This document shows, one piece after another, positions 34,060-43,367 of a stretch of 64,000 bases of DNA. Position 1 is the stretch's first letter, and the number at the start of each line of letters is the position of its first letter. The translations under genes and the position numbers were made by a program. Origin of the DNA: Clostridiales bacterium UBA4698. Lineage in GTDB: Bacteria; Bacillota; Clostridia; TANB77; UBA1234. A model generated the notes under the pieces. That model saw nothing but the letters and a program-made list of their open reading frames with translations. It did no database searches and was not told the origin of the DNA. Where the stretch lies: contig DHKI01000003.1 in NCBI GenBank assembly GCA_002404755.1, positions 15,042 to 79,041 of the forward strand, read 5' to 3'.

Positions 34060-34938
34060 CTACATTTTCATTATAATTCGCATAATTAATGTCTTGAATT
34101 TTTCTTCAACTTGTGCAGCATTTTCAACAACTTCTTCATGTGAAGGAACTGCATTGCCACCAACAACATTAGTAATGCAAGAAATTCCTAGCACTTCTAT
34201 TCCTGAATGTGATGCCGCAATAACCTCTGGCACTGTTGACATTCCAACAGCATCTGCACCTAAAATTTCAAGCATTTTTATTTCTGCCGTTGTTTCATAC
34301 TGTGGACCAGGCATAAAGGCATACACGCCTTCTTTTAAATCAATTGCTAAATCATCGCTATCTTTTGCAATTCTCATTGCCTTCTTGTCAAACATATCTC
34401 CATAAGCTTTAAGCGATGCAACATCTTTTGCAAGATTTATAAGTCTTTTTGAATAAGCATTTGTCATGCTAGGAAATCTTGTTCCAAACGCATCTTCATT
34501 TTTTCCTCTAAGTGGTGATGCTCCACATATGTTTATATGGTCTTTTATAATCATCAAATCTTGAGGCTTGAATTTTTTATTTATTCCACCCGCCGCATTA
34601 GATATTATTAAACTTTCTATGCCAAGCAACGCTAATACTCTTATAGGAAAAGCTACTTCATTCATCTCATAGCCTTCATAGTAATGAAATCTTCCTTGCA
34701 TTATTATAACGTCTTTATCATAAATTTTTCCGACGATTAATTTATTGCTATGTCCCTCAACTTTTGATAAAGGAAAGTTTGGAATCTCACAATAAGGAAT
34801 TTCTACTCTGTTCTCATAAACTTCATCTGCCAATGAACCAAGTCCTGAGCCTAATATAATTGCAATTTTAGGTCTACAATCAATTTTAGAATTAATATAT
34901 GTAGCCGCCTCTGAAGCCTTTTGTAATATGTTATTCAT
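34060..34938 (-). CDS. punA: Purine-nucleoside phosphorylase
   Basis: It splits purine nucleosides with phosphate into base and ribose-1-phosphate in salvage. The 292-residue product has ILGSGLGSLADEV, GRFHYYEGY, ISNAAGGINKKFKPQDLM, GPQYETTAEIKML and GMSTVPEVIAA, all typical of the trimeric PNP family. An extra stretch of about 25 residues (around 175-200) precedes GVYAFMPGPQYET and is unusual. The ATG at 34938 lies 10 bases after AGGAGG; the TTG two codons earlier is too close. Confidence 0.94.
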   Translation of the reverse strand: MNNILQKASEAATYINSKIDCRPKIAIILGSGLGSLADEVYENRVEIPYCEIPNFPLSKVEGHSNKLIVGKIYDKDVIIMQGRFHYYEGYEMNEVAFPIRVLALLGIESLIISNAAGGINKKFKPQDLMIIKDHINICGASPLRGKNEDAFGTRFPSMTNAYSKRLINLAKDVASLKAYGDMFDKKAMRIAKDSDDLAIDLKEGVYAFMPGPQYETTAEIKMLEILGADAVGMSTVPEVIAASHSGIEVLGISCITNVVGGNAVPSHEEVVENAAQVEEKFKTLIMRIIMKM

Positions 34939-34976
34939 CTTCAAATTTCCTCCTATAAAAATATTTTATGTACGTA

Positions 34977-35414
34977 TTAATTATCATCTAAATCAGTTAA
35001 ATTGTCAATTGCTTTAGCTACATTGGTATATGAAAAACCCTTATTTAAAAGATATCTTTTTACTTTTTCGATATCACCAATTTTAGATTTTTTTATCGCT
35101 AATTCTTTAGCCGAATTTTCCTCAAACCTCTCCAACTCATCTGTTATATATTTATCTATTAAATCTTCATTTATACCTCTTTTCATAAGGTCAATTTTTA
35201 TTTCTCTTATTGAACAAGCCTTTAATCTCATTACATTTTTTATATACTTTTCTACATAAACTTCATCATTTATATATCCGTTTTCTTTCAAATATTCCAC
35301 AATCTGCTCTATGGTTTCATCATCGTATTTTAGCATTTTACATTTACTTTTCAGCTCTTCTTCAGTTCTCTTTTTGAACACAATATATTTCATAATTTTA
35401 TCATCAACAATCAT
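34977..35414 (-). CDS. recX: Regulatory protein RecX
   Basis: RecX binds RecA filaments and limits recombination. The 145-residue product has the family's three-helix repeats, with DDETIEQIVEYLKENGYIND and the final LLNKGFSYTNVAKAI. The ATG at 35414 follows GGGAGG. It lies 52 bases after recA, separated by a hairpin, so it is expressed mostly by readthrough, as in other bacteria. Confidence 0.9.
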   Translation of the reverse strand: MIVDDKIMKYIVFKKRTEEELKSKCKMLKYDDETIEQIVEYLKENGYINDEVYVEKYIKNVMRLKACSIREIKIDLMKRGINEDLIDKYITDELERFEENSAKELAIKKSKIGDIEKVKRYLLNKGFSYTNVAKAIDNLTDLDDN

Positions 35415-35434
35415 TTGCATACCTCCCATAAAAC

Positions 35435-35459
35435 ATAAGACGGGTATGTCCCGTCTTAT
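35435..35459 (-). terminator. recA-recX hairpin
   Basis: ATAAGACGGG pairs perfectly with CCCGTCTTAT with a 5-base loop, followed by a weak T-run. It suits partial termination after recA. Confidence 0.8.
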
Positions 35460-35466
35460 ATTCTAT

Positions 35467-36510
35467 TTATTCATCTTCTGATATTTTTTCTATACTTTCA
35501 CTTAAACTTTTATCAAAAGCATCGTTATAATTTTCTCTAATCTTAGCTTCAATTTCTGCACAAACAGTAGGATTATCTTTTAAATATTGCTTTGCATTTT
35601 CTCTACCTTGTCCTATTCTTGTACCATTATAACTAAACCAAGCTCCTGCTTTTTCAACAATGTTTAAGTTAACACCTATATCTAATACATTTCCTTCTTT
35701 TGAAATACCCTCTCCATAAACTATATCAAATTCAGCTTCTCTAAATGGAGGAGCAACTTTATTCTTTACAACTTTAACTCTAGTTCTATTACCAACAACC
35801 TCATTATTTATCTTTAAAGCTTCTACTCTTCTTACATCTAATCTAACTGAAGAATAAAACTTAAGAGCTCTACCACCAGGAGTTACTTCTGGATTACCAA
35901 ACATTACTCCAACCTTTTCACGTAGCTGATTTATAAATATTGCAACTGTATTAGATTTATTAAGTACACCTGCAAGTTTTCTAAGAGCTTGTGACATAAG
36001 TCTAGCTTGAAGACCAACATGAGAATCTCCCATATCTCCATCTATTTCTGCTTTAGGAACTAATGCAGCAACAGAGTCAACAACCAAAATATCTATTGCA
36101 CCGCTTCTAACCAAAGCCTCTGCAATTTCTAAAGCTTGTTCACCTGTATCTGGTTGAGAAACAATTAAATTATCTATATCAACGCCTAAGTGTTTAGCAT
36201 ATACTGGATCTAATGCATGTTCAGCATCTATAAAAGCAGCCTCTCCACCCATTTTTTGTGCTTCTGCAATCATGTGTAAAGCAACAGTTGTTTTACCAGA
36301 AGATTCTGGACCAAATACTTCAACAATTCTTCCTCTTGGAACGCCACCGATACCAAGTGCTATATCTAAACTTAATGCACCAGTTGGTATAACATCTATG
36401 TTCATTTGTGCGTTTTCTCCCAATTTCATAACCGCACCTTTTCCAAATTGTTTTTCTATCTGTCCAAGTGCCGCTTCTAAAGCTTTTTTCTTTTCATTAT
36501 TATCAGTCAT
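35467..36510 (-). CDS. recA: Recombinase RecA
   Basis: RecA forms filaments on single-stranded DNA, drives strand exchange and triggers LexA cleavage. The 347-residue product has Walker A GPESSGKTT, VDSVAALVPKAEIDG and the L2 loop FINQLREKVGVMFGNPE, followed by TPGGRALKFY. The ATG at 36510 follows AAAGGAGG. A LexA-type box lies in the promoter spacer, so it is SOS-controlled. Confidence 0.99.
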   Translation of the reverse strand: MTDNNEKKKALEAALGQIEKQFGKGAVMKLGENAQMNIDVIPTGALSLDIALGIGGVPRGRIVEVFGPESSGKTTVALHMIAEAQKMGGEAAFIDAEHALDPVYAKHLGVDIDNLIVSQPDTGEQALEIAEALVRSGAIDILVVDSVAALVPKAEIDGDMGDSHVGLQARLMSQALRKLAGVLNKSNTVAIFINQLREKVGVMFGNPEVTPGGRALKFYSSVRLDVRRVEALKINNEVVGNRTRVKVVKNKVAPPFREAEFDIVYGEGISKEGNVLDIGVNLNIVEKAGAWFSYNGTRIGQGRENAKQYLKDNPTVCAEIEAKIRENYNDAFDKSLSESIEKISEDE

Positions 36511-36550
36511 GATAAACCTCCTTTATTACTTCTCTTTTGGCTACAACTAA

Positions 36551-36579
36551 ATAATAGAACACTCGTTCTAAAATGTCAA
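36551..36579 (-). promoter_or_regulatory. recA promoter with SOS (LexA) box
   Basis: TTGACA and TATTAT lie 17 bases apart. The spacer holds the palindrome AGAACGAGTGTTCT (36556-36569), the GAAC-N4-GTTC LexA box of Firmicutes, so bound LexA would cover the promoter. Confidence 0.88.
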
Positions 36580-36652
36580 GAATAATTTTTCGTTTAATTA
36601 GAAAATTATTTTAGGACTTCCAAATTCATCATCAACACATTTAATACAAAGC

Positions 36653-36685
36653 ATGATATATAAGCTATTTCACATCTTATATCAT
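36653..36685 (-). terminator. Terminator of the solute-binding protein gene
   Basis: ATGATATATAAG and CTTATATCAT pair around an 11-base loop. The stem overlaps the stop codon at 36682. Confidence 0.55.
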
Positions 36686-38259
36686 TTACAAAATGTCGTC
36701 ATATTTCTAAAATAATTCGACCATGTTGGTTCTATGTTTCCCTTAACACTCTTATTAGTTAAAATAGTACTTGTCTTAAAATACAACCCTATATATGGTG
36801 CATCATTCTTAAATAATAATGAATATGTATAAATATTTTCATCATAATTCAAGTTATCGACTTTTAAATTTTCGATTATAGAATTCATTGCTTCTGAAGA
36901 ATAATTAGCATAATTGTTTTCACTTTCATTTTCCACCAAACTGCATGTAAACATTTTATTTTTTATATCAATGGATAACAGTGCCAACTCAAATTTATCT
37001 TGCTTTATATTATTCTTTATATTTTCTATAGATGTTTTATTTATGTTTATTGGTATGCCAATTTCACTAAGATTTTCTTTTATTTTTTCGGCTACAGCTA
37101 TCTTCTCTTTATTGTCTGCATTCACCATCAAATTAAAATGTAAAGAATATTTCTTGCCTTCGATATCTTTTTGCCAGCCATCTTGACTCTGGCTCCATCC
37201 AGCATTTATTAAAATTTGTTTTGCTTTTTCAATGTCATATTCTGCATTAGTAACACTATTTTTCGAATTTGTGTGAATTGGAATATCACTAACACTTGCG
37301 TTATCATTATATATACTGTTTATTATATTTTCTCTATTTATTGCTTGAAGAATTGCTCTTCTTACTGAATTGTCAGCAAGCAAAATATTATTGCAATTTG
37401 GCACAATCAATTCATATTCCGAATTCTCAAAACTATATGAATTGACACCTATTGTTCCAAACTTTTCTTTCCAAGAAGACATGTTTGTTACAATCAAATC
37501 AATATCAGCAGACTTAAATGCTTTTATTGCTTCTCCATACGTTGCGTATTTATATACATAAATTTTTTGAAGTTTAGCGTTATCTTCTTTCCACCAATTC
37601 GTATTAAATGATAATTCTATAACATCATCTGATGTATTTACAAATTTGTATGGACCTGTTCCAACCATTTTAGAAATTCTATTTTCATTATTAAAATTTT
37701 CACCTTTAAAATAGTATTCAGGAACAATTGGAAAACTCAATTTAGAAACAAAGAAATCATCAGCTAAAGAAAGATTAACTTTTATTGCATCGTCTCCTAT
37801 CACCTCTAAGTTATTAACATTTTTGAGGTTTGAACTGTATGTCAAATCATTATTTCTTAACATATTAAACGTAAATAGGACATCATTAGCCGTAAAAGCC
37901 ACCCCACTATGCCATTTAACATTATTCCTTAATTTAATAATCCAGTTGTATTCATCTAGTCTTGTGCAACTTTCAGCAAGCACATACTCTATCTCATCAT
38001 CACTTTTATACGCAATTAATGGTTCATAAATCAAATTAAGCATTGATACTACATCTGCATTTTTCGTTTTTAATGGATTAAATGTATCTAACTCAGAAAT
38101 AGATATATTCAATTCATCTCTATAAATTTCGTTAACATTTTTCAATAATGATTGTGTTTCAACTTCATCTTTTTCTTCTATCTTTACGCTTTTTATACCG
38201 ACAGTAAGTCCCCATACTATAGCTAAAAATATAAAAAACAAAACTATCTTCTTGCCCAA
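36682..38259 (-). CDS. Peptide ABC transporter substrate-binding protein (family 5)
   Basis: A 525-residue OppA/DppA-like extracellular binding protein. The N-terminal membrane segment (about residues 5-24) lacks a lipobox Cys, so it is membrane-anchored rather than a lipoprotein. Family features are YEPLIAYKSDDEIEYVLAES, NNVKWHSGVAFTANDVLFTF (about residues 95-115) and ILQAINRENIINSIYN. The start is TTG at 38259 after AGAGGTG. No permease or ATPase lies nearby, so it may serve a distant transporter or act as a sensor. It sits between spoVS and recA. Confidence 0.88.
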   Translation of the reverse strand: MGKKIVLFFIFLAIVWGLTVGIKSVKIEEKDEVETQSLLKNVNEIYRDELNISISELDTFNPLKTKNADVVSMLNLIYEPLIAYKSDDEIEYVLAESCTRLDEYNWIIKLRNNVKWHSGVAFTANDVLFTFNMLRNNDLTYSSNLKNVNNLEVIGDDAIKVNLSLADDFFVSKLSFPIVPEYYFKGENFNNENRISKMVGTGPYKFVNTSDDVIELSFNTNWWKEDNAKLQKIYVYKYATYGEAIKAFKSADIDLIVTNMSSWKEKFGTIGVNSYSFENSEYELIVPNCNNILLADNSVRRAILQAINRENIINSIYNDNASVSDIPIHTNSKNSVTNAEYDIEKAKQILINAGWSQSQDGWQKDIEGKKYSLHFNLMVNADNKEKIAVAEKIKENLSEIGIPININKTSIENIKNNIKQDKFELALLSIDIKNKMFTCSLVENESENNYANYSSEAMNSIIENLKVDNLNYDENIYTYSLLFKNDAPYIGLYFKTSTILTNKSVKGNIEPTWSNYFRNMTTFCK

Positions 38260-38331
38260 AAAATCACCTCTTTTTCAAAATCATTCTATAATATCCAACT
38301 ATGTTTTTCAAGAAAGTTTTTATACGAACAA

Positions 38332-38356
38332 CAAAAAACCGCACTAGGTGCGGTTA
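38332..38356 (-). terminator. spoVS terminator
   Basis: AACCGCAC pairs with GTGCGGTT and is followed by TTTTTTG on the minus strand. Confidence 0.88.
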
Positions 38357-38373
38357 TATGTATATATTTATTT

Positions 38374-38634
38374 TTATCTAGGCTCTACTGCTAACTTTAT
38401 TCCTGTTCTTTCCTCGTCCTCGATTTTAACCTCTGTAAAAGCTGGTATGCAAATTAAATCAACACCAGATGGTGCAACAAATCCTCTTGCTATTGCTATT
38501 GCTTTTATAGCTTGATTTAACGCACCTGCTCCAATCGCTTGCATCTCTGCTCTTCCTTTCTCTTTAATTAATCCTGCTATAGCACCTGCTACTGAATTTG
38601 GATTTGATTTTGTTGAAATTTTTAAAATATCCAT
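38374..38634 (-). CDS. spoVS: Stage V sporulation protein S
   Basis: SpoVS is a small nucleic-acid-binding protein needed for spore coat assembly and core dehydration. The 86-residue product is highly conserved: STKSNPNSVAGAIAGLI, AIGAGALNQAIKAIAIARGF and the IPAFTEVKIEDEERTGIKL end. The ATG at 38634 follows AAGGAGG. The neighbourhood recA-spoVS-ymdB-rny matches that in Bacillus. Confidence 0.96.
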   Translation of the reverse strand: MDILKISTKSNPNSVAGAIAGLIKEKGRAEMQAIGAGALNQAIKAIAIARGFVAPSGVDLICIPAFTEVKIEDEERTGIKLAVEPR

Positions 38635-38763
38635 GTTATTCCTCCTTGTTTTTATTTTGATTACTTACTACACTATAAATTATATAAGGTTTTATATAAA
38701 AAGCCAGTATTTTCCAATAAAAACTTAGAGAATCGATTGACAAAAATCGCTATATTTAGGCAT

Positions 38764-39540
38764 TTATAGACTTATTCTTGTAATATCCGTTACCTTTTTA
38801 CTTGTTTCATCAAAATTAAATACAACGCCATTTAGCATAAATGGTCCTTCTGCACAAGAATATCTTTCCGGAATTTGTGTCAAAAATCTTTTCATTGCGG
38901 CCTCAATATTCATGCCTATAATCGAATTCTTTGGTCCCGTCATACCAACGTCTGTTATGTATCCCATTCCTGTATCATATATTTTCTCATCAGCTGTTTG
39001 TACATGAGTATGAGTTCCAAACAAAATATTAACTTTATCTTTCAAATAATATGCAAGTGCAATTTTTTCTGCAGTAGCTTCAGCATGAAAATCAACTATA
39101 ATTATATCTGCACCATTTTTCTTTAACTTATCAATCTCTTTATCGGCAGCAATAAAAGGGCTATCATAACTTCCGCCCATATCTACTCTACCAATTAAAT
39201 TTATAATACCAATCTTTTTATCTTTAGCACGCAATAATGTACTACCTTTTCCGCATACTCCTTCAGCATAATTTGCTGGTCTAATTAATCGCTCATCTTC
39301 ATCTATGAATGAGAAAATATCCTTTTTTCCCCATGTGTGATTTCCCATTGTTATTGCATCAACACCACAAGCATATAAATCATTTACTATATTCTTAGTA
39401 ATTCCCATACCGTCTGCTGAATTTTCACCATTAGCTATTGTAAAATCTATATTATATTTTTCTTTTAGCTTTGATATGTTTTTCTTAACTGCTTCAACGC
39501 CAACTTTTCCAACGATATCTCCAATAATTAAAAAATTCAT
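38764..39540 (-). CDS. ymdB: YmdB-type metallophosphoesterase
   Basis: YmdB is a dinuclear-metal phosphodiesterase acting on 2',3'-cyclic nucleotides and affecting biofilm and RNA turnover in Bacillus. The 258-residue product has the metal motifs GDIVGKVG, ANGENSADG, TMGNHTWGKKD and GTHTHVQTADE. The ATG at 39540 follows AAGGAGG; an earlier in-frame start lacks a site. It follows rny, as usual. Confidence 0.93.
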   Translation of the reverse strand: MNFLIIGDIVGKVGVEAVKKNISKLKEKYNIDFTIANGENSADGMGITKNIVNDLYACGVDAITMGNHTWGKKDIFSFIDEDERLIRPANYAEGVCGKGSTLLRAKDKKIGIINLIGRVDMGGSYDSPFIAADKEIDKLKKNGADIIIVDFHAEATAEKIALAYYLKDKVNILFGTHTHVQTADEKIYDTGMGYITDVGMTGPKNSIIGMNIEAAMKRFLTQIPERYSCAEGPFMLNGVVFNFDETSKKVTDITRISL

Positions 39541-39664
39541 AATTAGCCTCCTTAACATTCATACTAAATACTCTTAATAGAGTATTTTCATACCTTTCAA
39601 AGTATATCATAATTTAAAGAAAAAGCAAAGGAGACAAACCTTTTAAGTTCATCTCCTACTTTTT

Positions 39665-41257
39665 TTATTTTGCATATTCTATTGCTCTAGTCTCTCTTAT
39701 AACATTTACTTTTATTTGTCCTGGATAATCCATTTCTTCTTCTATTCTCTTTGCAATGTCTCTTGCCATAATTGTCATCTTGTCTTCATCAATAGTTTCA
39801 GGTTTTACAATTATTCTAACTTCACGACCTGCTTGAATTGCAAATGATTTTTCAACGCCTTCAAAAGAATCAGCAATTTCTTCTAATTTTTCAAGTCTCT
39901 TAATATAGTTCTCTAAAGTTTCTCTTCTAGCACCTGGTCTCGAAGCAGAGATTGCATCTGCTGCTTGAACTAAGACAGCCTCCATTGTTAATGGTTCAAC
40001 ATCACCATGGTGAGCTTGTACTGCGTTGATAACAGCATTACTTTCCTTATATTTTCTAAGGATGTCAACACCAATTTCAACATGTGTACCTTCTATTTCA
40101 TGGTCTATCGCTTTACCAATATCATGAAGTAATCCCGCTCTTTTAGCAAGTTTAGGATCAAATCCTAACTCTTCTGCCATAATACCAGCCAATTGTGAAA
40201 CTTCTATAGAGTGATTTAATACATTTTGTCCATAACTTGTTCTATATTTTAACTTACCGATTAGCTTAATTACATCTGGATGTAAACCTATGACACCAGT
40301 TTCCATAGATGCTTCTTCGCCTTCTTCTTTGATTATAGTTTCAAGCTCTTCTTTTGCCTTTTCTACCATCTCTTCTATTCTAGCAGGATGAATTCTACCA
40401 TCTGTAACTAGATTTTCAAGAGCTATTCTAGCAACCTCACGTCTTATAGGATCGAAACTTGATAAAATAACAGCCTCTGGTGTATCATCAATAATCAAAT
40501 CAATTCCCGTTAGAGTTTCTAGAGTTTTGATATTTCTACCTTCCCTTCCGATAATTCTGCCTTTCATATCGTCGCTTGGCAAAGGTACAACAGAAACTGT
40601 AGTTTCAGATGTATGGTCAGCAGCACACTTTTGAACTGCATAAGTAATTAACTCTTTCGCTTTCTTATTAGCTTCTTCCTTTGTCTTATTCTCAAACTCT
40701 TTTATTATAACAGCCTGATCATGTGTCAAAGATTCATTTAATGTGCTTAGAAGATATTTTTTTGCTTCTTCTTGTGATAACCCAGAAATTCTTTCTAATT
40801 CAGCCAATTGCTTGTCCTTAAATTTTCCAAGTTCATCCTTTTCTTCCTCTAATTTTCTTTCCTTATCCAATAACTCAATTTCTTTTCCTTCTAATTTCTC
40901 GATTTTTTTATCTAAAGTCTCTTCTTTTTGAAGTAATCTCTTTTCTTGCTTTGCTACTTCTGCCCTTCTTTCTCTTATCTCGCCTTCTAAATCTCCACGT
41001 TCTTTTTGTATTTCTTCTTTAGCTAAAATAACTTTTTCTTTTCTTTCTGCCTCAGCTATTCTAACAATCTCTGATGCCTTATTTCTAGCTTCATTTCTTA
41101 ATCTTTCAGCTTCTTCTTCAGCATTCTTGATTTTAGACAATCCTTTTTTAGTCTTGTTTTTTTCTAGCAAAAAGAAAATAAAAATTACAATCGCTGCTGT
41201 AATAATAGCGACAATAATAGAAGGGACAATCATTTCTCTAGTAAAAATATCGTCCAC
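39665..41257 (-). CDS. rny: Ribonuclease Y
   Basis: RNase Y is the membrane-bound endonuclease that starts mRNA decay in Firmicutes. The 530-residue product has an N-terminal membrane helix (about residues 10-30), a long coiled coil (about 35-200), a KH domain with GRIIGREGRNIKTLE and an HD domain with the metal pair in GLLHDIGKAIDHE. The likely start is GTG at 41257, but its ribosome site AGGGAG touches the codon; an ATG eight codons on is the only other choice. It leads the rny-ymdB group. Confidence 0.95.
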   Translation of the reverse strand: MDDIFTREMIVPSIIVAIITAAIVIFIFFLLEKNKTKKGLSKIKNAEEEAERLRNEARNKASEIVRIAEAERKEKVILAKEEIQKERGDLEGEIRERRAEVAKQEKRLLQKEETLDKKIEKLEGKEIELLDKERKLEEEKDELGKFKDKQLAELERISGLSQEEAKKYLLSTLNESLTHDQAVIIKEFENKTKEEANKKAKELITYAVQKCAADHTSETTVSVVPLPSDDMKGRIIGREGRNIKTLETLTGIDLIIDDTPEAVILSSFDPIRREVARIALENLVTDGRIHPARIEEMVEKAKEELETIIKEEGEEASMETGVIGLHPDVIKLIGKLKYRTSYGQNVLNHSIEVSQLAGIMAEELGFDPKLAKRAGLLHDIGKAIDHEIEGTHVEIGVDILRKYKESNAVINAVQAHHGDVEPLTMEAVLVQAADAISASRPGARRETLENYIKRLEKLEEIADSFEGVEKSFAIQAGREVRIIVKPETIDEDKMTIMARDIAKRIEEEMDYPGQIKVNVIRETRAIEYAK

Positions 41258-41362
41258 CTCCCTTTATTTACTTTTCAATGTTCAATATATTATTATTTAA
41301 AGTATCTATCCAATACTCAAAATCACAACAATCTTTTGAATAATATATTTCACTGCCATTCT

Positions 41363-41391
41363 ATTTTATCTATAAAAGCCTACATTGTCAA
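41363..41391 (-). promoter_or_regulatory. rny promoter
   Basis: TTGACA and TAAAAT lie 17 bases apart, about 105 bases before the rny start. Confidence 0.7.
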
Positions 41392-41425
41392 TAGCTAATA
41401 TGACAGCTAAAAAGGCTAAAAGAAT

Positions 41426-41455
41426 GTAACCTCAAATTATACAACTTGAGGTTAC
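41426..41455 (-). terminator. Terminator of the CarD gene
   Basis: GTAACCTCAA pairs with TTGAGGTTAC around a 10-base loop. Confidence 0.82.
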
Positions 41456-41474
41456 ACTCTTAAAAAATCCGCTC

Positions 41475-41984
41475 TTAAACTAACACGTTTTTAGAAGAAT
41501 TGTACGCTTCTTCTATTTTCTCATCAATCAAGATTTCAACTTGTTCTTTTGTCATAGCTTCAGCCAAAACTAGCTCGCTTATAAGTATTTGTTTCGCATT
41601 TGATAGCATCTTTTTCTCGCCAGTAGCAAGCCCTTTGTCTTTTTGTCTGAAAGTTAAGTTTCTGACAACATCTGCAACTTCACATATATCGCCGCTCTTC
41701 ATCTTGTCCTGATTGTCTCTATATCTTTTGTTCCAATTAGAAGACATATCCGTTGGCATAGCACTAAGAACGTCTAATACACTTTCCGCCACATCTCCAC
41801 CGATTACATCTCTTACACCGATTAATTCAGCATTTTTCGTTGGTACCATAACTTTTATGTCTCCAACAGGCATTTTCATTATGTAATATTTTTGTTTTTC
41901 TCCTAGTATTTCACGCTCTTCTATTGATTCAATTGTTCCTGCACCATGCATTGGATATACTATCTTGTCTCCTACTTTAAACAT
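41475..41984 (-). CDS. CarD family transcription regulator
   Basis: CarD/CdnL proteins bind RNA polymerase beta and stabilise open complexes. The 169-residue product starts MFKVGDKIVYPMHGAGTIE, the Tudor-like polymerase-binding part, followed by a helical DNA-binding half (about residues 70-165, NLTFRQKDKGLATGEKKML). The ATG at 41984 follows GGGAGTG. It is transcribed alone from a strong promoter with a hairpin in the leader. Confidence 0.92.
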   Translation of the reverse strand: MFKVGDKIVYPMHGAGTIESIEEREILGEKQKYYIMKMPVGDIKVMVPTKNAELIGVRDVIGGDVAESVLDVLSAMPTDMSSNWNKRYRDNQDKMKSGDICEVADVVRNLTFRQKDKGLATGEKKMLSNAKQILISELVLAEAMTKEQVEILIDEKIEEAYNSSKNVLV

Positions 41985-42018
41985 CAGTATCACTCCCTAA
42001 CTTCCGTATTATGTTATT

Positions 42019-42042
42019 GTAAGAAAATCTTTCCTTTTCTTA
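42019..42042 (-). promoter_or_regulatory. Leader hairpin of the CarD gene
   Basis: GTAAGAAAA pairs with TTTTCTTAC in the 5' untranslated RNA. It may affect stability or translation; the role is not known. Confidence 0.4.
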
Positions 42043-42054
42043 CGGCACGTTTAC

Positions 42055-42083
42055 ATTATATCACAAATAATGGTAAAAGTCAA
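42055..42083 (-). promoter_or_regulatory. Promoter of the CarD gene
   Basis: TTGACT and TATAAT lie 17 bases apart. The rest of the 313-base gap (41985-42297) shows only the terminator of the next unit. Confidence 0.8.
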
Positions 42084-42260
42084 AGAATTTAGTAAACTAA
42101 TTTTTATAATTTTGTAAACAAATCTATCTATGTTTTAAAAGTCATATTCATTATTTTTGTGCCACATAAACATCATAAAAGCCAAAAAATGACATTGCTT
42201 TTTTACACTTTATAGTCACATAACTATCCCCCCATACAATTTAACATTTCTTTTACATAC

Positions 42261-42293
42261 AAAAAGGAAACAGTTTCAAGCTGTTTCCTTTTT
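42261..42293 (-). terminator. Terminator of the 42298 gene
   Basis: AAAAAGGAAACAG pairs with CTGTTTCCTTTTT around a 7-base loop. Confidence 0.88.
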
Positions 42294-42297
42294 GTAT

Positions 42298-42603
42298 TTA
42301 GTGTTTATCCTCTTTGCTATTTACAATCTCCATGCCATACTTAAGGATATATACATGGGTTTCTTTATCTGTTTTAAACTCAGGCAAGTCAATTCCAACC
42401 TCCTTCGCTAATCTAGAAATCGTATTAAGCGCCTCCTTTGCACCTTCTAGATTGTCTTCTTTTTTTTCTCCCATTACTTTTGCGGTAGCTGAAGTAATCA
42501 TCTGCTTAAATGTCTCTCCAACGGTGTTTACCGACTCGTCAAATATCTTCTTCTGCTCAACTGTGAGTTTCTCTCTTACTTTCAACATCTTTTCGATTTC
42601 CAT
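42298..42603 (-). CDS. Hypothetical helical protein, 101 aa
   Basis: No family recognised. The product is nearly all helical and charged, soluble, and has no Cys. The ATG at 42603 follows AAAGGAGG, and the gene has its own promoter (42645-42673), whose -35 box touches the stop of the preceding gene. It is part of a two-gene patch of unusual, Arg- and Glu-rich genes with separate strong promoters, and is probably accessory. Confidence 0.55.
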   Translation of the reverse strand: MEIEKMLKVREKLTVEQKKIFDESVNTVGETFKQMITSATAKVMGEKKEDNLEGAKEALNTISRLAKEVGIDLPEFKTDKETHVYILKYGMEIVNSKEDKH

Positions 42604-42644
42604 AAACGAAACCTCCTTTTAATAATTCAAAAACGTACTCATAC

Positions 42645-42673
42645 ATTGTAGCACCTTTCATGCTTTATGTCAA
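42645..42673 (-). promoter_or_regulatory. Promoter of the 42298 gene
   Basis: TTGACA and TACAAT lie 17 bases apart. The -35 box overlaps the end of the upstream gene by two bases. Confidence 0.8.
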
Positions 42674-42674
42674 C

Positions 42675-43310
42675 TTATTTTTCTTCAAAATCTGTCATTT
42701 CCTTTATTCTTTTTGCTACACCGTCTGCACTTACTTTTCCGTATAAACTCGCACTCTCTGTATATGCTTCAATATCATTTTCATAATCTCTATCGAGTGC
42801 ATCTATTATTGCACACCCCAAGGTAAATTGAAATACCCAATCAGCTATTTTATGTCTGGTTTCAACAACTCCTGGTTTTGATCTATTTTCATCCCCCAGA
42901 AGCCCTCTCGTATCTTTCTTATATTCATCTGGAAGTTCACCATATATCTCTTCTAATCCTGAATCTCGACAAATACCATCCGCCATCTTAATTTTTCCAA
43001 TCAAAGCATCATGCGTTAACTTCCTTCTACGCTCAATTTCTTCGCTTTTAGTTCTCCATTCATCTGCACTTCTTTCTTTAGAATATGCATCTCGTGTTAT
43101 ACTCTTAAAGTTGTCATCAAAAACAGATGCTGTATAGTCGGCCATACACTCTATTAAGTCTGTTATCGCCTTTTCGTCGCTTTCGGCCCACCCTCTCTCT
43201 TCCTCAGATATGCTAGTATCATTTTTTCTTTTTATCAAATATTCTCTCACATCTTTTATGCTTCTTAAAATTCTATCGATATCTCTCTCTGTCATTTTTT
43301 CCTTTTTCAT
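42675..43310 (-). CDS. Hypothetical protein, 211 aa, accessory
   Basis: No family recognised. The product is soluble, charged and helical; it has three Cys, and many Arg codons (CGA, CGT, AGG) that are rare in neighbours. The ATG at 43310 lies 8 bases after AAGGGGGG; an in-frame ATG at 43331 would fall at the transcription start. A strong promoter with palindromic spacer lies upstream. It may belong with the 42298 gene as an imported pair. Confidence 0.55.
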   Translation of the reverse strand: MKKEKMTERDIDRILRSIKDVREYLIKRKNDTSISEEERGWAESDEKAITDLIECMADYTASVFDDNFKSITRDAYSKERSADEWRTKSEEIERRRKLTHDALIGKIKMADGICRDSGLEEIYGELPDEYKKDTRGLLGDENRSKPGVVETRHKIADWVFQFTLGCAIIDALDRDYENDIEAYTESASLYGKVSADGVAKRIKEMTDFEEK

Positions 43311-43337
43311 ATGCATATCCCCCCTTAACATATTTAT

Positions 43338-43367
43338 ATTATACCATGTTTTAACATATTATGTCAA
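43338..43367 (-). promoter_or_regulatory. Promoter with operator-like repeats
   Basis: TTGACA and TATAAT lie 18 bases apart. The spacer holds the palindrome ATGTTAAAACAT, and related AACATAT/ATATGTT copies lie on both sides, which looks like an operator. Confidence 0.7.
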
